Shown here one piece after another: positions 1-5,893 of a stretch of 7,482 bases of DNA. The stretch's first letter is position 1. Each line of letters begins with the position of its first letter. Where the stretch lies: positions 1-7,482 of the forward strand of contig DASTIS010000181.1 in assembly GCA_035717365.1 (NCBI GenBank), in the 5' to 3' direction. Below the pieces are notes generated by a model. That model was given only the letters and a program-made list of their open reading frames with translations, did not search any database and had not been told where the DNA came from. The stretch is from 66-474 sp035717365. GTDB lineage: Bacteria; Pseudomonadota; Gammaproteobacteria; Xanthomonadales; Rhodanobacteraceae. A program made the position numbers and the translations under genes.

Positions 1-140
1 AAGCCAGCGTGCGCGAGCGACCCTCGCGCGAAGGCAATTACGTCTCGGTGAGCGTGATGTTCACCTGCCCATCGCGCGAAAAATACGATGCCGCGCATGC
101 CGCGCTGCGCGCCGATCCGGGTATCCGGTATACGTTGTGA
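1..140 (+). CDS. ybeD: YbeD/DUF493 family protein, C-terminal end (partial)
   Basis: Reading from base 3 gives 45 residues ending ADPGIRYTL and a TGA at 138-140; the start lies outside the window. The stretch GNYVSVSVMFTCPSREKYDA followed by a short helix (HAALRADPGIRYTL) matches the C-terminal half of the small DUF493/UPF0250 proteins, which end in a beta strand, a helix and a final strand ending in V/L. E. coli YbeD is an ACT-like fold protein of about 87 residues with no firmly established biochemical role. It is commonly encoded directly before lipB, and that holds here. The gene order strongly supports the call even though only half the protein is visible. Confidence 0.85.
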   Translation, partial: ASVRERPSREGNYVSVSVMFTCPSREKYDAAHAALRADPGIRYTL

Positions 141-180
141 AGCCGGGACTCGGGGCCGGGGACCCCGGACCCGTAAAAGC
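139..180 (+). repeat. GC-rich palindromic intergenic repeat (GGGACCGGGGACC type)
   Basis: The element starts GAAGCCGGGACTCGG immediately at the ybeD stop and ends CCCGTAAAAGC. It contains an odd palindrome, CCGGGG-A-CCCCGG, at 156-168. A second, inverted copy lies at 319-356 inside the start of lipB; both share the end AAGCCGGGAC and CCGGGGACC units. From general knowledge, tandem GGGAYTCGGG/GGGACCGGG elements ending in AAAAGC are scattered between genes in Xanthomonadaceae. It may act as a hairpin at the end of the ybeD message, but that is inference. Confidence 0.6.
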
Positions 181-221
181 ATTATGCGAACGATCGCTCC
201 CACAGGACCCTCATCGTTTCC

Positions 222-243
222 CATCAGACGGGAGAGCCTGATG
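222..243 (+). promoter_or_regulatory. Short inverted repeat in the lipB leader
   Basis: CATCAG (222-227) and CTGATG (238-243) are perfect inverted arms separated by 10 bases. It lies about 40 bases before the lipB start and could be an operator or a weak RNA hairpin. Six-base arms can occur by chance, so this is a weak call. No convincing -35/-10 pair was seen in 181-281. Confidence 0.25.
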
Positions 244-248
244 ACCTT

Positions 249-270
249 GGATGTTGTCGGTCAAACATCC
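249..270 (+). promoter_or_regulatory. Perfect inverted repeat just upstream of lipB
   Basis: GGATGTT (249-255) and AACATCC (264-270) form a perfect 7-bp stem with an 8-base loop, ending 11 bases before the lipB ATG. In RNA two further G-U pairs could extend the stem outward. The position where a ribosome binding site would lie is occupied by the 3' arm and CCGGCCCATTGG, so no Shine-Dalgarno sequence is seen. It could be a regulator-binding site or a translation-limiting hairpin; neither is proven. Confidence 0.35.
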
Positions 271-281
271 GGCCCATTGGC

Positions 282-998
282 ATGATGGCAACGCCCGACA
301 TGACAGCCGGCGCCAGCCAAGCCGGGGACCGGGTCCCCGGTCCCCGGTCCCGGCTTCTCGTCCGCCACCTCGGCCGCCAGCCCTACGAACCCGTCTGGCA
401 CGCGATGCAGGCCTTCACCGACGCGCGCGACGCGACCACGCCGGACGAACTGTGGCTGGTCGAGCACGACCCGGTTTTCACCCTGGGCCAGGCCGGCAAA
501 CCCGAGCACGTGCTGGCGCCCGGCGTGATTCCGGTGGTCCACGTCGACCGCGGTGGCCAAGTCACCTATCACGGGCCCGGCCAGATCGTCGCCTACCCGC
601 TGCTGGACCTGCGACGGTTGCACGTCGGCGTACGCGAATTGGTACGCCGGATCGAACAGGCACTCATCGATACGCTGGCTGAATGGAACATTCAGGCTTC
701 ACGCCACGAAGGCGCTCCCGGGGTGTATGTTGCGGATGCCAAGATCGCGGCGCTGGGCCTTCGGATCCGGCACGGCTGCTGCTTTCACGGCCTGGCTTTC
801 AACGTGGCGATGGACCTGGAGCCGTTCCAGCGCATCAACCCCTGTGGCTATGCGGGTCTCAGGGTGACGCAAATGCTAGACTTGGGTGGCCCGTCACGGC
901 TGGCGGACGTCGAGGAAATGCTGATTGCCGAGCTGGGCCGACAATTCGGACTGTCACCGCAGGACGCGGATCCAGCCCCGCCCCGCGCTGCCGCGTGA
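282..998 (+). CDS. lipB: Octanoyl-[acyl carrier protein]:protein N-octanoyltransferase LipB
   Basis: LipB moves the octanoyl group from acyl carrier protein to the lipoyl domains of 2-oxoacid dehydrogenases and the glycine cleavage H protein; LipA then inserts sulfur. The 238-residue product carries the family signatures in order: EHDPVFTLGQAG (61-72), RGGQVTYHGPGQ (90-101), the active-site lysine motif AKIAALGLRI with K154, CCFHGLAFNV (166-175), and INPCGYAG with the acyl-accepting C188. The protein should be active. The N-terminus is odd: residues about 14-26 are encoded by a GC-rich repeat and are not family-like, and the conserved part begins near LLVRHLGRQPYEPVW. ATGs at 282, 285 and 300 are in frame and none has a clear ribosome binding site. 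The next in-frame ATG (405) would remove conserved residues. It follows ybeD as expected, but lipA does not follow it. Confidence 0.95.
   Translation: MMATPDMTAGASQAGDRVPGPRSRLLVRHLGRQPYEPVWHAMQAFTDARDATTPDELWLVEHDPVFTLGQAGKPEHVLAPGVIPVVHVDRGGQVTYHGPGQIVAYPLLDLRRLHVGVRELVRRIEQALIDTLAEWNIQASRHEGAPGVYVADAKIAALGLRIRHGCCFHGLAFNVAMDLEPFQRINPCGYAGLRVTQMLDLGGPSRLADVEEMLIAELGRQFGLSPQDADPAPPRAAA
319..356 (-). repeat. Inverted copy of the palindromic repeat, inside the lipB coding region
   Basis: On the minus strand it begins AAGCCGGGACCGGGGACC, matching the repeat at 139-180. It is also a near-perfect palindrome in itself: arms AAGCCGGGGACCGG and CCGGTCCCGGCTT differ by one base. It supplies lipB codons for roughly residues 14-25 (GDRVPGPRSR region). 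Because it lies between the only usable start codons and the conserved LipB core, it must be translated if lipB is made. Its hairpin would sit just inside the 5' end of the coding region. Confidence 0.65.
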
Positions 999-1166
999 CT
1001 TGCGTCCGTATCCGGCCACCGCGTTTTCCGCTACCTTGGCGTCGGGCCGCGCCCGGGCCAGCTTCTCCCACCCGCACCACGCAGCCGAACGCGCCGACGA
1101 ACGGCGGCGCGCCATTTCACCTCCCGATTGCGCACCGGCGCACGCGGCCGACTGACCCGGCCGTCC

Positions 1167-1171
1167 AAGGA
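1167..1171 (+). promoter_or_regulatory. Ribosome binding site that decides the prc start
   Basis: AAGGA directly abuts an ATG at 1172 and lies 6 bases before a second in-frame ATG at 1178. The spacing favours 1178, which also gives a standard signal peptide. The rest of the gap between lipB and prc (999-1166) is GC-rich and shows no gene, terminator or promoter I can support. Confidence 0.6.
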
Positions 1172-1177
1172 ATGTCC

Positions 1178-3526
1178 ATGTTGCAGCGTGTCCTCGTTGT
1201 CCTGATCGCCGTCTTCGCTTCACTCGGCGCACGTGCCGAAACCGTCGCGCCCCCGTCGGCGGCTTGCCCAGCCGGGCCCGCGACTGCATTGACCGCGCCG
1301 GTCGCGCAGTACAAGTCGGTACCGGCCAAGGTGGTGAAGCCCACCGCTGCGCAGGGCCAGGCGGCGATCCTCTCCGCGCGTCTGCTGACACGTTTCCAGT
1401 ACGAAGCGTTGCCGCTCGACGACGCGATGTCGCAGAAGATCTTCAAGGCCTACTTCAAGGCCCTGGACGGCAGCAAGCTGTTCTTCACCCAGGCCGACAT
1501 CGACAAGTTCGCGCCTTACCGCAACAAGCTCGACGACGCGATCTGGAACGGCGACATGACGATCCCGTTCCAGATCTTCAACCTCTACCAGAAGCGCGCC
1601 GGCGAACGCACCGACCATGCGCTGGCGTTGCTGAAGAAGGGCCTCGACCTCGATACCGACACGACCTATGCGATCGACCGCGACAAGGCCACGTGGGCGC
1701 CCGACACGGCCGCCCTCGACCATTTGTGGACCGAACGCGTCAAGAACGACTGGATCCGCCTCAAGCTCGCGGGCAAGGACGATGCCGAAATCCGCGAAAC
1801 GCTGTCGCGACGCTACGAAAACTACCTCGATCGCGTGCACCAGCTCGACAGCGAGGACGTGTTCCAGACCTTCATGAACGGTTACGCAATGGCCATCGAC
1901 CCGCACACCAACTACTTCGGGCCGCGCGCCAGCCAGAACTTCGACATCACCATGAAGCTGTCGCTGGAAGGCATCGGCGCGGTGCTGCAGGAACACGACG
2001 AGTACACCGTGATCCGCGAAGTGGTGCCGGGCGGCCCGGCCGCGAAATCCGGCAAGCTCGAGGTCGGCGACAAGATCGTCGGCGTCGGCCAGGGCGCATG
2101 TGGCGCCATCGTCGACGTGGTCGGCTGGCGCATCGACGACGTGGTCGCCAGGATTCGCGGGCACAAGGGCACCACGGTGCGCATCGAAATCCTGCCGGCC
2201 GAGGGCGGCCCCGACGCCAAGCCGATGATCGTGACGATGGTGCGCAAGAAAGTCACCATCGCCGAACAGGCCGCCAAGAAGAAGGTGATCGACGTCAAGG
2301 AAGGCGGCCGTACCATCAAGGTCGGGATCATCGACCTGCCGAGTTTCTACGAGGACTTCGACGCGCGCCGCCGCGGCGATCCCGACTACAAGAGCGCCTC
2401 GCGCGATGTGGCCAGGCTGCTGGCCGAGCTCAAGCAGGACAACGTCTCGGCCGTAATCGTGGACCTGCGCGACAACGGCGGCGGCTCGCTCTCCGAAGCG
2501 GTGAACCTGACCGGCCTGTTCATCGGCAAGGGCCCGGTGGTGCAGGTCCGCGACAACCGCGGACAGGTCGAGGAGCAGGATTCGGACGAAACCATGCGCT
2601 GGGCGGGCCCGATGGCGGTCCTGGTGAACCGTGGGTCGGCCTCGGCGAGCGAGATCTTCACCGCCGCGATCCAGGACTACGGCCGCGGCCTGGTGATCGG
2701 CGAGCAGACCTTCGGCAAGGGGACGGTGCAGAACCTCACCAGCCTCGACCGGCTCGCGATGAACGACAAGCCGGACTTCGGCGAACTCAAGATGACCATC
2801 GCCGAATTCTTCCGCGTGAACGGCGATTCGACGCAGCTGCACGGTGTTGCGCCCGACATCGCGTTCCCGCACTCGATCGGCTACAAGGATTATGGCGAAT
2901 CGAGTTACGACAACGCGCTGAAGTGGACGCAGATTGCGCCGGCCGAATACACCCCGGTCGCCGACCAGAAACCGCTGATCGCCCCGCTGACGGCCGAGCA
3001 CGATGCACGCGCCAAGACCGATCCCGCCTGGCAGTTGTTGCTGGATGAACTGGCCACCGCGCGCAAGCTGCACGACAAGAAAACGGTTTCACTCAACTAC
3101 AAGGTCCGCCAAGCCGAGCGCAAGCAGCAGGACGAGCAGGACGCCAAATTCAAGAAGCGCCGCGAGGCGCTGGGCGACGTGTCCGCGATCAACCTCGAAC
3201 CCGACGACGGCCTGACGCCGGGCGAGCGCAGCGTCAAGAAGTCGGTCGCCCGCGAGAAAGCCGCCAAGCAGGCGAAGGACATCGAACTGGAAGAAGCTGC
3301 GCACATCATGGCCGACCAGGTGGTGTTGCTCGCCACGCAAACCACCCTCGCGCACGAGGTCTTGCCGAAACAGGCATTCACCCGCTCGCTGTCGCTGACC
3401 CAGGCGAACCACCCGTCGGAGACGCCTCCGCCTGCGGATTCCCCGGCACCGGCACCGGCTCCCGCGACCGCGCCGCCCGCCAACACGCCTGCCGCAGTGC
3501 CCGCCAGCGCCGGCAGTTCGCAGTAG
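1178..3526 (+). CDS. prc: Tail-specific periplasmic protease Prc/Tsp (S41 family)
   Basis: This S41A serine protease degrades periplasmic proteins from exposed C-termini; in E. coli it processes FtsI and, with the adaptor NlpI, the hydrolase MepS. The 782-residue product starts with a signal peptide (MLQRVLVVLIAVFASLGARA, cleavage expected before E21). An N-terminal helical domain follows (about 30-255), then a PDZ domain from M259 to about 345 (GIGAVLQEHDEYTVI, GGPAAKSG, GDKIVGVGQG). The peptidase core has VDLRDNGGG (429-436), GSASASEIF with catalytic S489, and TFGKGTVQ with K514, 25 residues later as in E. coli Prc. The C-terminal DUF3340-type domain includes DKKTVSLNYKVRQAE. The protein is about 100 residues longer than E. 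coli Prc, largely through a charged C-terminal stretch and a final Pro/Ala-rich tail from about residue 747. Start chosen from the ribosome binding site; 1172 is the alternative. Confidence 0.96.
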   Translation: MLQRVLVVLIAVFASLGARAETVAPPSAACPAGPATALTAPVAQYKSVPAKVVKPTAAQGQAAILSARLLTRFQYEALPLDDAMSQKIFKAYFKALDGSKLFFTQADIDKFAPYRNKLDDAIWNGDMTIPFQIFNLYQKRAGERTDHALALLKKGLDLDTDTTYAIDRDKATWAPDTAALDHLWTERVKNDWIRLKLAGKDDAEIRETLSRRYENYLDRVHQLDSEDVFQTFMNGYAMAIDPHTNYFGPRASQNFDITMKLSLEGIGAVLQEHDEYTVIREVVPGGPAAKSGKLEVGDKIVGVGQGACGAIVDVVGWRIDDVVARIRGHKGTTVRIEILPAEGGPDAKPMIVTMVRKKVTIAEQAAKKKVIDVKEGGRTIKVGIIDLPSFYEDFDARRRGDPDYKSASRDVARLLAELKQDNVSAVIVDLRDNGGGSLSEAVNLTGLFIGKGPVVQVRDNRGQVEEQDSDETMRWAGPMAVLVNRGSASASEIFTAAIQDYGRGLVIGEQTFGKGTVQNLTSLDRLAMNDKPDFGELKMTIAEFFRVNGDSTQLHGVAPDIAFPHSIGYKDYGESSYDNALKWTQIAPAEYTPVADQKPLIAPLTAEHDARAKTDPAWQLLLDELATARKLHDKKTVSLNYKVRQAERKQQDEQDAKFKKRREALGDVSAINLEPDDGLTPGERSVKKSVAREKAAKQAKDIELEEAAHIMADQVVLLATQTTLAHEVLPKQAFTRSLSLTQANHPSETPPPADSPAPAPAPATAPPANTPAAVPASAGSSQ

Positions 3527-3550
3527 TCGGCGAAGCGTCCCGACCAGTTT

Positions 3551-3569
3551 GCCGCTCGTCGCGAGCGGC
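3551..3569 (+). terminator. Hairpin after prc, possible terminator
   Basis: GCCGCTCG (3551-3558), a 3-base loop and CGAGCGGC (3562-3569) make a perfect 8-bp GC-rich stem, 24 bases after the prc stop. No T-run follows on the + strand, so it is either an imperfect intrinsic terminator or a message-protecting hairpin. On the minus strand it is followed by AAAC, also not a T-run. Confidence 0.45.
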
Positions 3570-3627
3570 AGGATCGGCCACGCAACATCTCGAGCAGACA
3601 ACGCCGGGATCGATCCACTGTCGCCGC

Positions 3628-3888
3628 AGGCTCGATGGCTTCGACATCACGAGCACCGATTACGCAGGCGGCTCACACCTGCCCCGGCACGAACACACCA
3701 CCGCGTACCTGTGCCTGGTGGCACGCGGCGGCTATGTGCAGATCGCCAACGGCGAGACCAGCGAATGCGCACAAGGCTTGCTGCTGGTCCACCCACAAGG
3801 TCATCGCCACGCCAACGATCCACTGACGGCCGTGGCAGGGTCCGGACACCTCTGCCAGCCTGCCGAAGCGTGGCAACGGTCAGGTTGA
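3628..3888 (+). pseudogene. Remnant of an AraC-family transcription regulator (N-terminal cupin domain only)
   Basis: Reading from 3628 in the frame that ends with TGA at 3886-3888 gives RLDGFDITSTDYAGGSHLPR, then HEHTTAYLCLVARGGY, CAQGLLLVHPQGHRHAND and a non-conserved end. The pattern (aromatic/GG segment, H-x-H, AYLCLV..GGY, then C..G.LLVHP.GH.HAN) is the ligand-binding cupin half of AraC-type regulators. No ATG, GTG or TTG start exists in this frame between the prc stop and the conserved stretch. The homology fades after HAN near 3816, and the whole C-terminal helix-turn-helix domain is absent. The remaining codons keep high G/C at third positions, so the decay looks fairly recent. An ATG at 3635 is in another frame and encodes nothing recognisable. 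The AraC assignment is by motif recognition only. Confidence 0.6.
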
Positions 3889-3908
3889 GCGCCCTGTTGG
3901 GCGCAACC
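3883..3908. terminator. Strong hairpin between convergent units, possible bidirectional terminator
   Basis: GCGCCC (3889-3894), loop TGTT and GGGCGC (3899-3904) form a 6-bp stem extended by GGTT (3883-3886) with AACC (3905-3908) across a two-base bulge. It overlaps the stop of the AraC remnant and abuts the rhodanese stop codon at 3909-3911. No T-run is present on either side. The position between convergent reading frames suggests a terminator. Confidence 0.5.
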
Positions 3909-4250
3909 TCATGCCTCGGACTCTGTAGGCAACTTCGCACCGACCCAGCCATTGATACCCGCCGACATGACATGCGTGTTGCCGTAACCCATCTTCCTGG
4001 CCCGGCGAGCCGCATTGGGCGCCTTTCTGCACATCGGGTTCGAGCAGTAGAAAACCAGCATTGTCGCTTTGTCCGCCGGCAGATCACTTTCACGGTAGTT
4101 GACTGGATCCAGGTTGCGTGCGCCGGGCACGTGGGCCCTTGACCAGCTTTGGGCGGAGTTGACGTCCACGACAGTCATCGATTGATCCCTCATCATTCGA
4201 TGCAGCTCCCTGGGCGAGATCGTCTTGAGGCCCATGAGTTTGGCAAACAT
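3909..4250 (-). CDS. Single-domain rhodanese-like protein
   Basis: A 113-residue cytoplasmic protein covering one complete rhodanese domain: ISPRELHRMM near the start, VVDVNSAQSWSRAHVPGARNL (the D and H-P-GA pattern, D29 and H40), LVFYCSNPMCRKAP carrying the active-site loop, and GYGNTHVMSAGINGWVG at the end. C69 is the expected persulfide-forming cysteine; a second cysteine, C74, lies in the same loop just before R75. Proteins of this size commonly carry sulfane sulfur or take part in detoxification, but the substrate cannot be read from sequence. No signal peptide or membrane segment is seen. A GGGAGGA ribosome binding site touches the first ATG (4256) but is well spaced from the second (4250), so the latter is preferred. 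The gene starts 24 bases after the membrane-protein stop, suggesting one transcript. Base composition is clearly lower in GC than the flanks. Confidence 0.88.
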   Translation of the reverse strand: MFAKLMGLKTISPRELHRMMRDQSMTVVDVNSAQSWSRAHVPGARNLDPVNYRESDLPADKATMLVFYCSNPMCRKAPNAARRARKMGYGNTHVMSAGINGWVGAKLPTESEA

Positions 4251-4256
4251 GGTCAT

Positions 4257-4263
4257 TCCTCCC
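4257..4263 (-). promoter_or_regulatory. Ribosome binding site of the rhodanese gene
   Basis: On the minus strand GGGAGGA directly abuts the ATG at 4256 and is 6 bases from the in-frame ATG at 4250. This spacing argues for initiation at 4250 (MFAKLMGLK) rather than 4256 (MTMFAK). Confidence 0.65.
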
Positions 4264-4274
4264 GGTTCTTCGCC

Positions 4275-4634
4275 TCAGATATACCTGCACGACCTTCGGT
4301 CCTCGTCTGAGCGCGACAGTACCGCGACCCAACACGTTGTGCCGACCACCGGAATGAGCAGCTTGACCAGGCCGGGATCGCGTAGCGTCACGACAACCCC
4401 CATTGCCACGAACGTACCTGCTAGAACCAATGCCCCAAACGATGGCATCGAACGTTCACGCCTCAGCCGGGCTTCAAACAGGTCAGCACATACGACGGAA
4501 AGTGCCAGCAGTGCCGGTCCTGCCATGACCCACCATCCGGAGTCGGCCGCAAGCTTTGCTGCGAGGGTCGCAACGATAATGCCGAGGCCAACGAGCAGGT
4601 TCGGGCCAAGTTTGAGCCAATATTTTCGTGTCAT
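4275..4634 (-). CDS. Small four-helix inner-membrane protein of unknown function
   Basis: A 119-residue protein (MTRKYWLKLGPNLLVGLG...) that I cannot assign to a family. It shows four hydrophobic stretches at about residues 10-27, 33-52, 65-85 and 88-105, a positively charged loop between helices 2 and 3 (FEARLRRERS), and a polar C-terminal end (SRSDEDRRSCRYI). By the positive-inside rule this loop should face the cytoplasm. The start at 4634 is supported by GGAG 9 bases upstream; an in-frame ATG at 4661 would add nine residues without such a site. It lies 36 bases after the permease gene and 24 bases before the rhodanese gene on the same strand, so a joint role with the rhodanese, for example in sulfur handling at the membrane, is possible but unproven. 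GC content is about 60 percent, below the adjacent transporter genes. Confidence 0.7.
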   Translation of the reverse strand: MTRKYWLKLGPNLLVGLGIIVATLAAKLAADSGWWVMAGPALLALSVVCADLFEARLRRERSMPSFGALVLAGTFVAMGVVVTLRDPGLVKLLIPVVGTTCWVAVLSRSDEDRRSCRYI

Positions 4635-4670
4635 GCCATTGTCTCCATGGGTTGATCGCACCCAACGGAC

Positions 4671-5846
4671 CTACGCCGAAATCGCGAGGCGCTCCGACCG
4701 ATAGACCATCGCCGTGATCACGCCCAGGACCAGCGCCACCGCAAAGCCGCAGACCAGGGCGAGCCCGATGTCGCCGGGGTGCACCGGCGTGCCGCGCAGC
4801 AGATCGCTTACGCCGATCTGCTGGCCGAGCAGGGGCACCGCGTACATCCAGTGCGCGGGTTTCACCGGCATGAAGGTCATCAACAACGACGGCAGGATCG
4901 GCAGGATCATCAGCAGGCCGAGGTAGGTTTGGGCTTCGCGATAGCTCTTGGCGAACGCGGCGACCAGCGTTTCCAGTACGGCGAACAACGCGATCAACGG
5001 CAGCTCCAGCAGGATCGCTCCGGCAATGAAGGCGGGACCGAGGTCGAACACCATGCCTAGCTTTTCCGCGGGCATGAACTTGCCGGCAATCGAAAAAGCC
5101 ACCGCCGTCAACACCAGGCTGGCCAATGAGAACGCGCCGATCGCACCCAGCTTGCCGACCAGGATCCGCCAGCGCGCCACCGGATTGGCAAACAGCGGTT
5201 CCAGCGATTGCCGTTCGCGTTCGCCCGCGGTCAGGTCGATGGCCAGGTACATGCCGCCGATGTAGATCGCGATCACGAAAAAGTACGGAAGGATCCCGAG
5301 CGCGAGACCCGCGCGCGACTGTGGCGTGGACTGATCGCGCTTGCTGACCGTGACCGGCGCCGCAATACCCGGCGAAAGGCCGCGCGCCAGCAAGCGCAAC
5401 GCCCCCTGCTGACGACTGTATTGCTTCAACATGCCTTCGAGTCGTTCACGCGGCGTGCTGCTGCCCATCTGCGAGGCATCGTAGATCAACTCGACCTGCG
5501 CCGGTTCGCCCTTGGTCCACGCCTCGCCGAAGCTGGCGGGAATGCGCAACACGACGTCCGTGTCGCGCTCGCGCACCGCCTTGTCCGGATTGGCGATCGG
5601 CGGCTGCGGCACGAGCCCCTGCTGCTTCAAGGCACCGATCAGGTTGGGCGCGTACTCGGCCCCGATCACCGGCACCTTCAGCGGACCCTCGGCCTTTTTC
5701 ATTTCGCGGCCGACCATGGTGTTCATCAGCACCACGAACAGGACCGGCCCGATCAGCGGCCCGTAAACCAGCGCACTGAACACCGTGCGCTTGTCGCGCA
5801 GGTTTTCCCGGACTTCCTTCCACAGGACCGTCAGCATCGCCTTCAT
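4671..5846 (-). CDS. ABC-2 type transporter permease (NatB-like)
   Basis: A 391-residue inner-membrane subunit that pairs with the ATPase encoded just upstream. The order is a cytoplasmic amphipathic start (LTVLWKEVRENLRDKRTVF), a first membrane helix (about 22-42), a large extracytoplasmic domain (about 45-178), then a cluster of helices at about 181-203, 233-255, 271-293, 308-327 and 359-381. GERERQSLEPLF (208-219) matches the conserved coupling segment G-E-R-E-x-x-S/T-L-E of ABC-2 exporters. This layout fits NatB/CcmB-like permeases; the NatAB system of Bacillus exports Na+, but the substrate here cannot be inferred. Start chosen at 5846 because GGAGG lies 7 bases upstream; an in-frame ATG at 5900 overlaps the ATPase gene and lacks that support. 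Confidence 0.9.
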   Translation of the reverse strand: MKAMLTVLWKEVRENLRDKRTVFSALVYGPLIGPVLFVVLMNTMVGREMKKAEGPLKVPVIGAEYAPNLIGALKQQGLVPQPPIANPDKAVRERDTDVVLRIPASFGEAWTKGEPAQVELIYDASQMGSSTPRERLEGMLKQYSRQQGALRLLARGLSPGIAAPVTVSKRDQSTPQSRAGLALGILPYFFVIAIYIGGMYLAIDLTAGERERQSLEPLFANPVARWRILVGKLGAIGAFSLASLVLTAVAFSIAGKFMPAEKLGMVFDLGPAFIAGAILLELPLIALFAVLETLVAAFAKSYREAQTYLGLLMILPILPSLLMTFMPVKPAHWMYAVPLLGQQIGVSDLLRGTPVHPGDIGLALVCGFAVALVLGVITAMVYRSERLAISA

Positions 5847-5893
5847 GCGGCGCCCTCCGATTGTCGCGACATGTCGTCGGTCTTCGTTTTCAT
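5843..5893 (-). CDS. Possible 16-residue linker ORF between ATPase and permease
   Basis: An ATG at 5893 overlaps the ATPase stop (ATGA) and opens a frame MKTKTDDMSRQSEGAA whose TGA (5845-5843) again overlaps the permease ATG (ATGA). Both junctions are the classical arrangement for translational coupling by terminating ribosomes. A weak purine-rich site (GAAGAAGG) lies 9 bases before its ATG. The peptide is hydrophilic and has no recognised function. It may be chance, since the same bases also carry the permease ribosome binding site. Confidence 0.3.
   Translation of the reverse strand: MKTKTDDMSRQSEGAA

Noticed and set aside
139..180. CRISPR-like or tandem repeat array in the ybeD-lipB gap
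   Set aside because: There are only two dispersed inverted copies with no regular spacers.
683..1177. Upstream extension of the prc reading frame into lipB
   Set aside because: The frame is open by GC bias only; it would overlap lipB and bury the signal peptide. A ribosome binding site and signal peptide place the start at 1178.
1220..3073. Very long open frame on the minus strand, opposite prc (617 codons)
   Set aside because: It mirrors the prc coding frame, is rich in R/H/D/V as expected from GC-rich antisense codons, and shows no recognisable domain. prc itself is unmistakable.
3884..3908. Integron attC-like pattern (GTTGAGC and GTTGGGC resemble GTTRRRY core sites)
   Set aside because: No matching RYYYAAC partner box in the required arrangement and no integrase or cassette array; the simple terminator-like hairpin explains the sequence.
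3549..4142. Plus-strand frame of 197 codons across the AraC remnant and opposite the rhodanese
   Set aside because: No recognisable domain, arginine-rich composition, and overlap with better supported frames on both strands.
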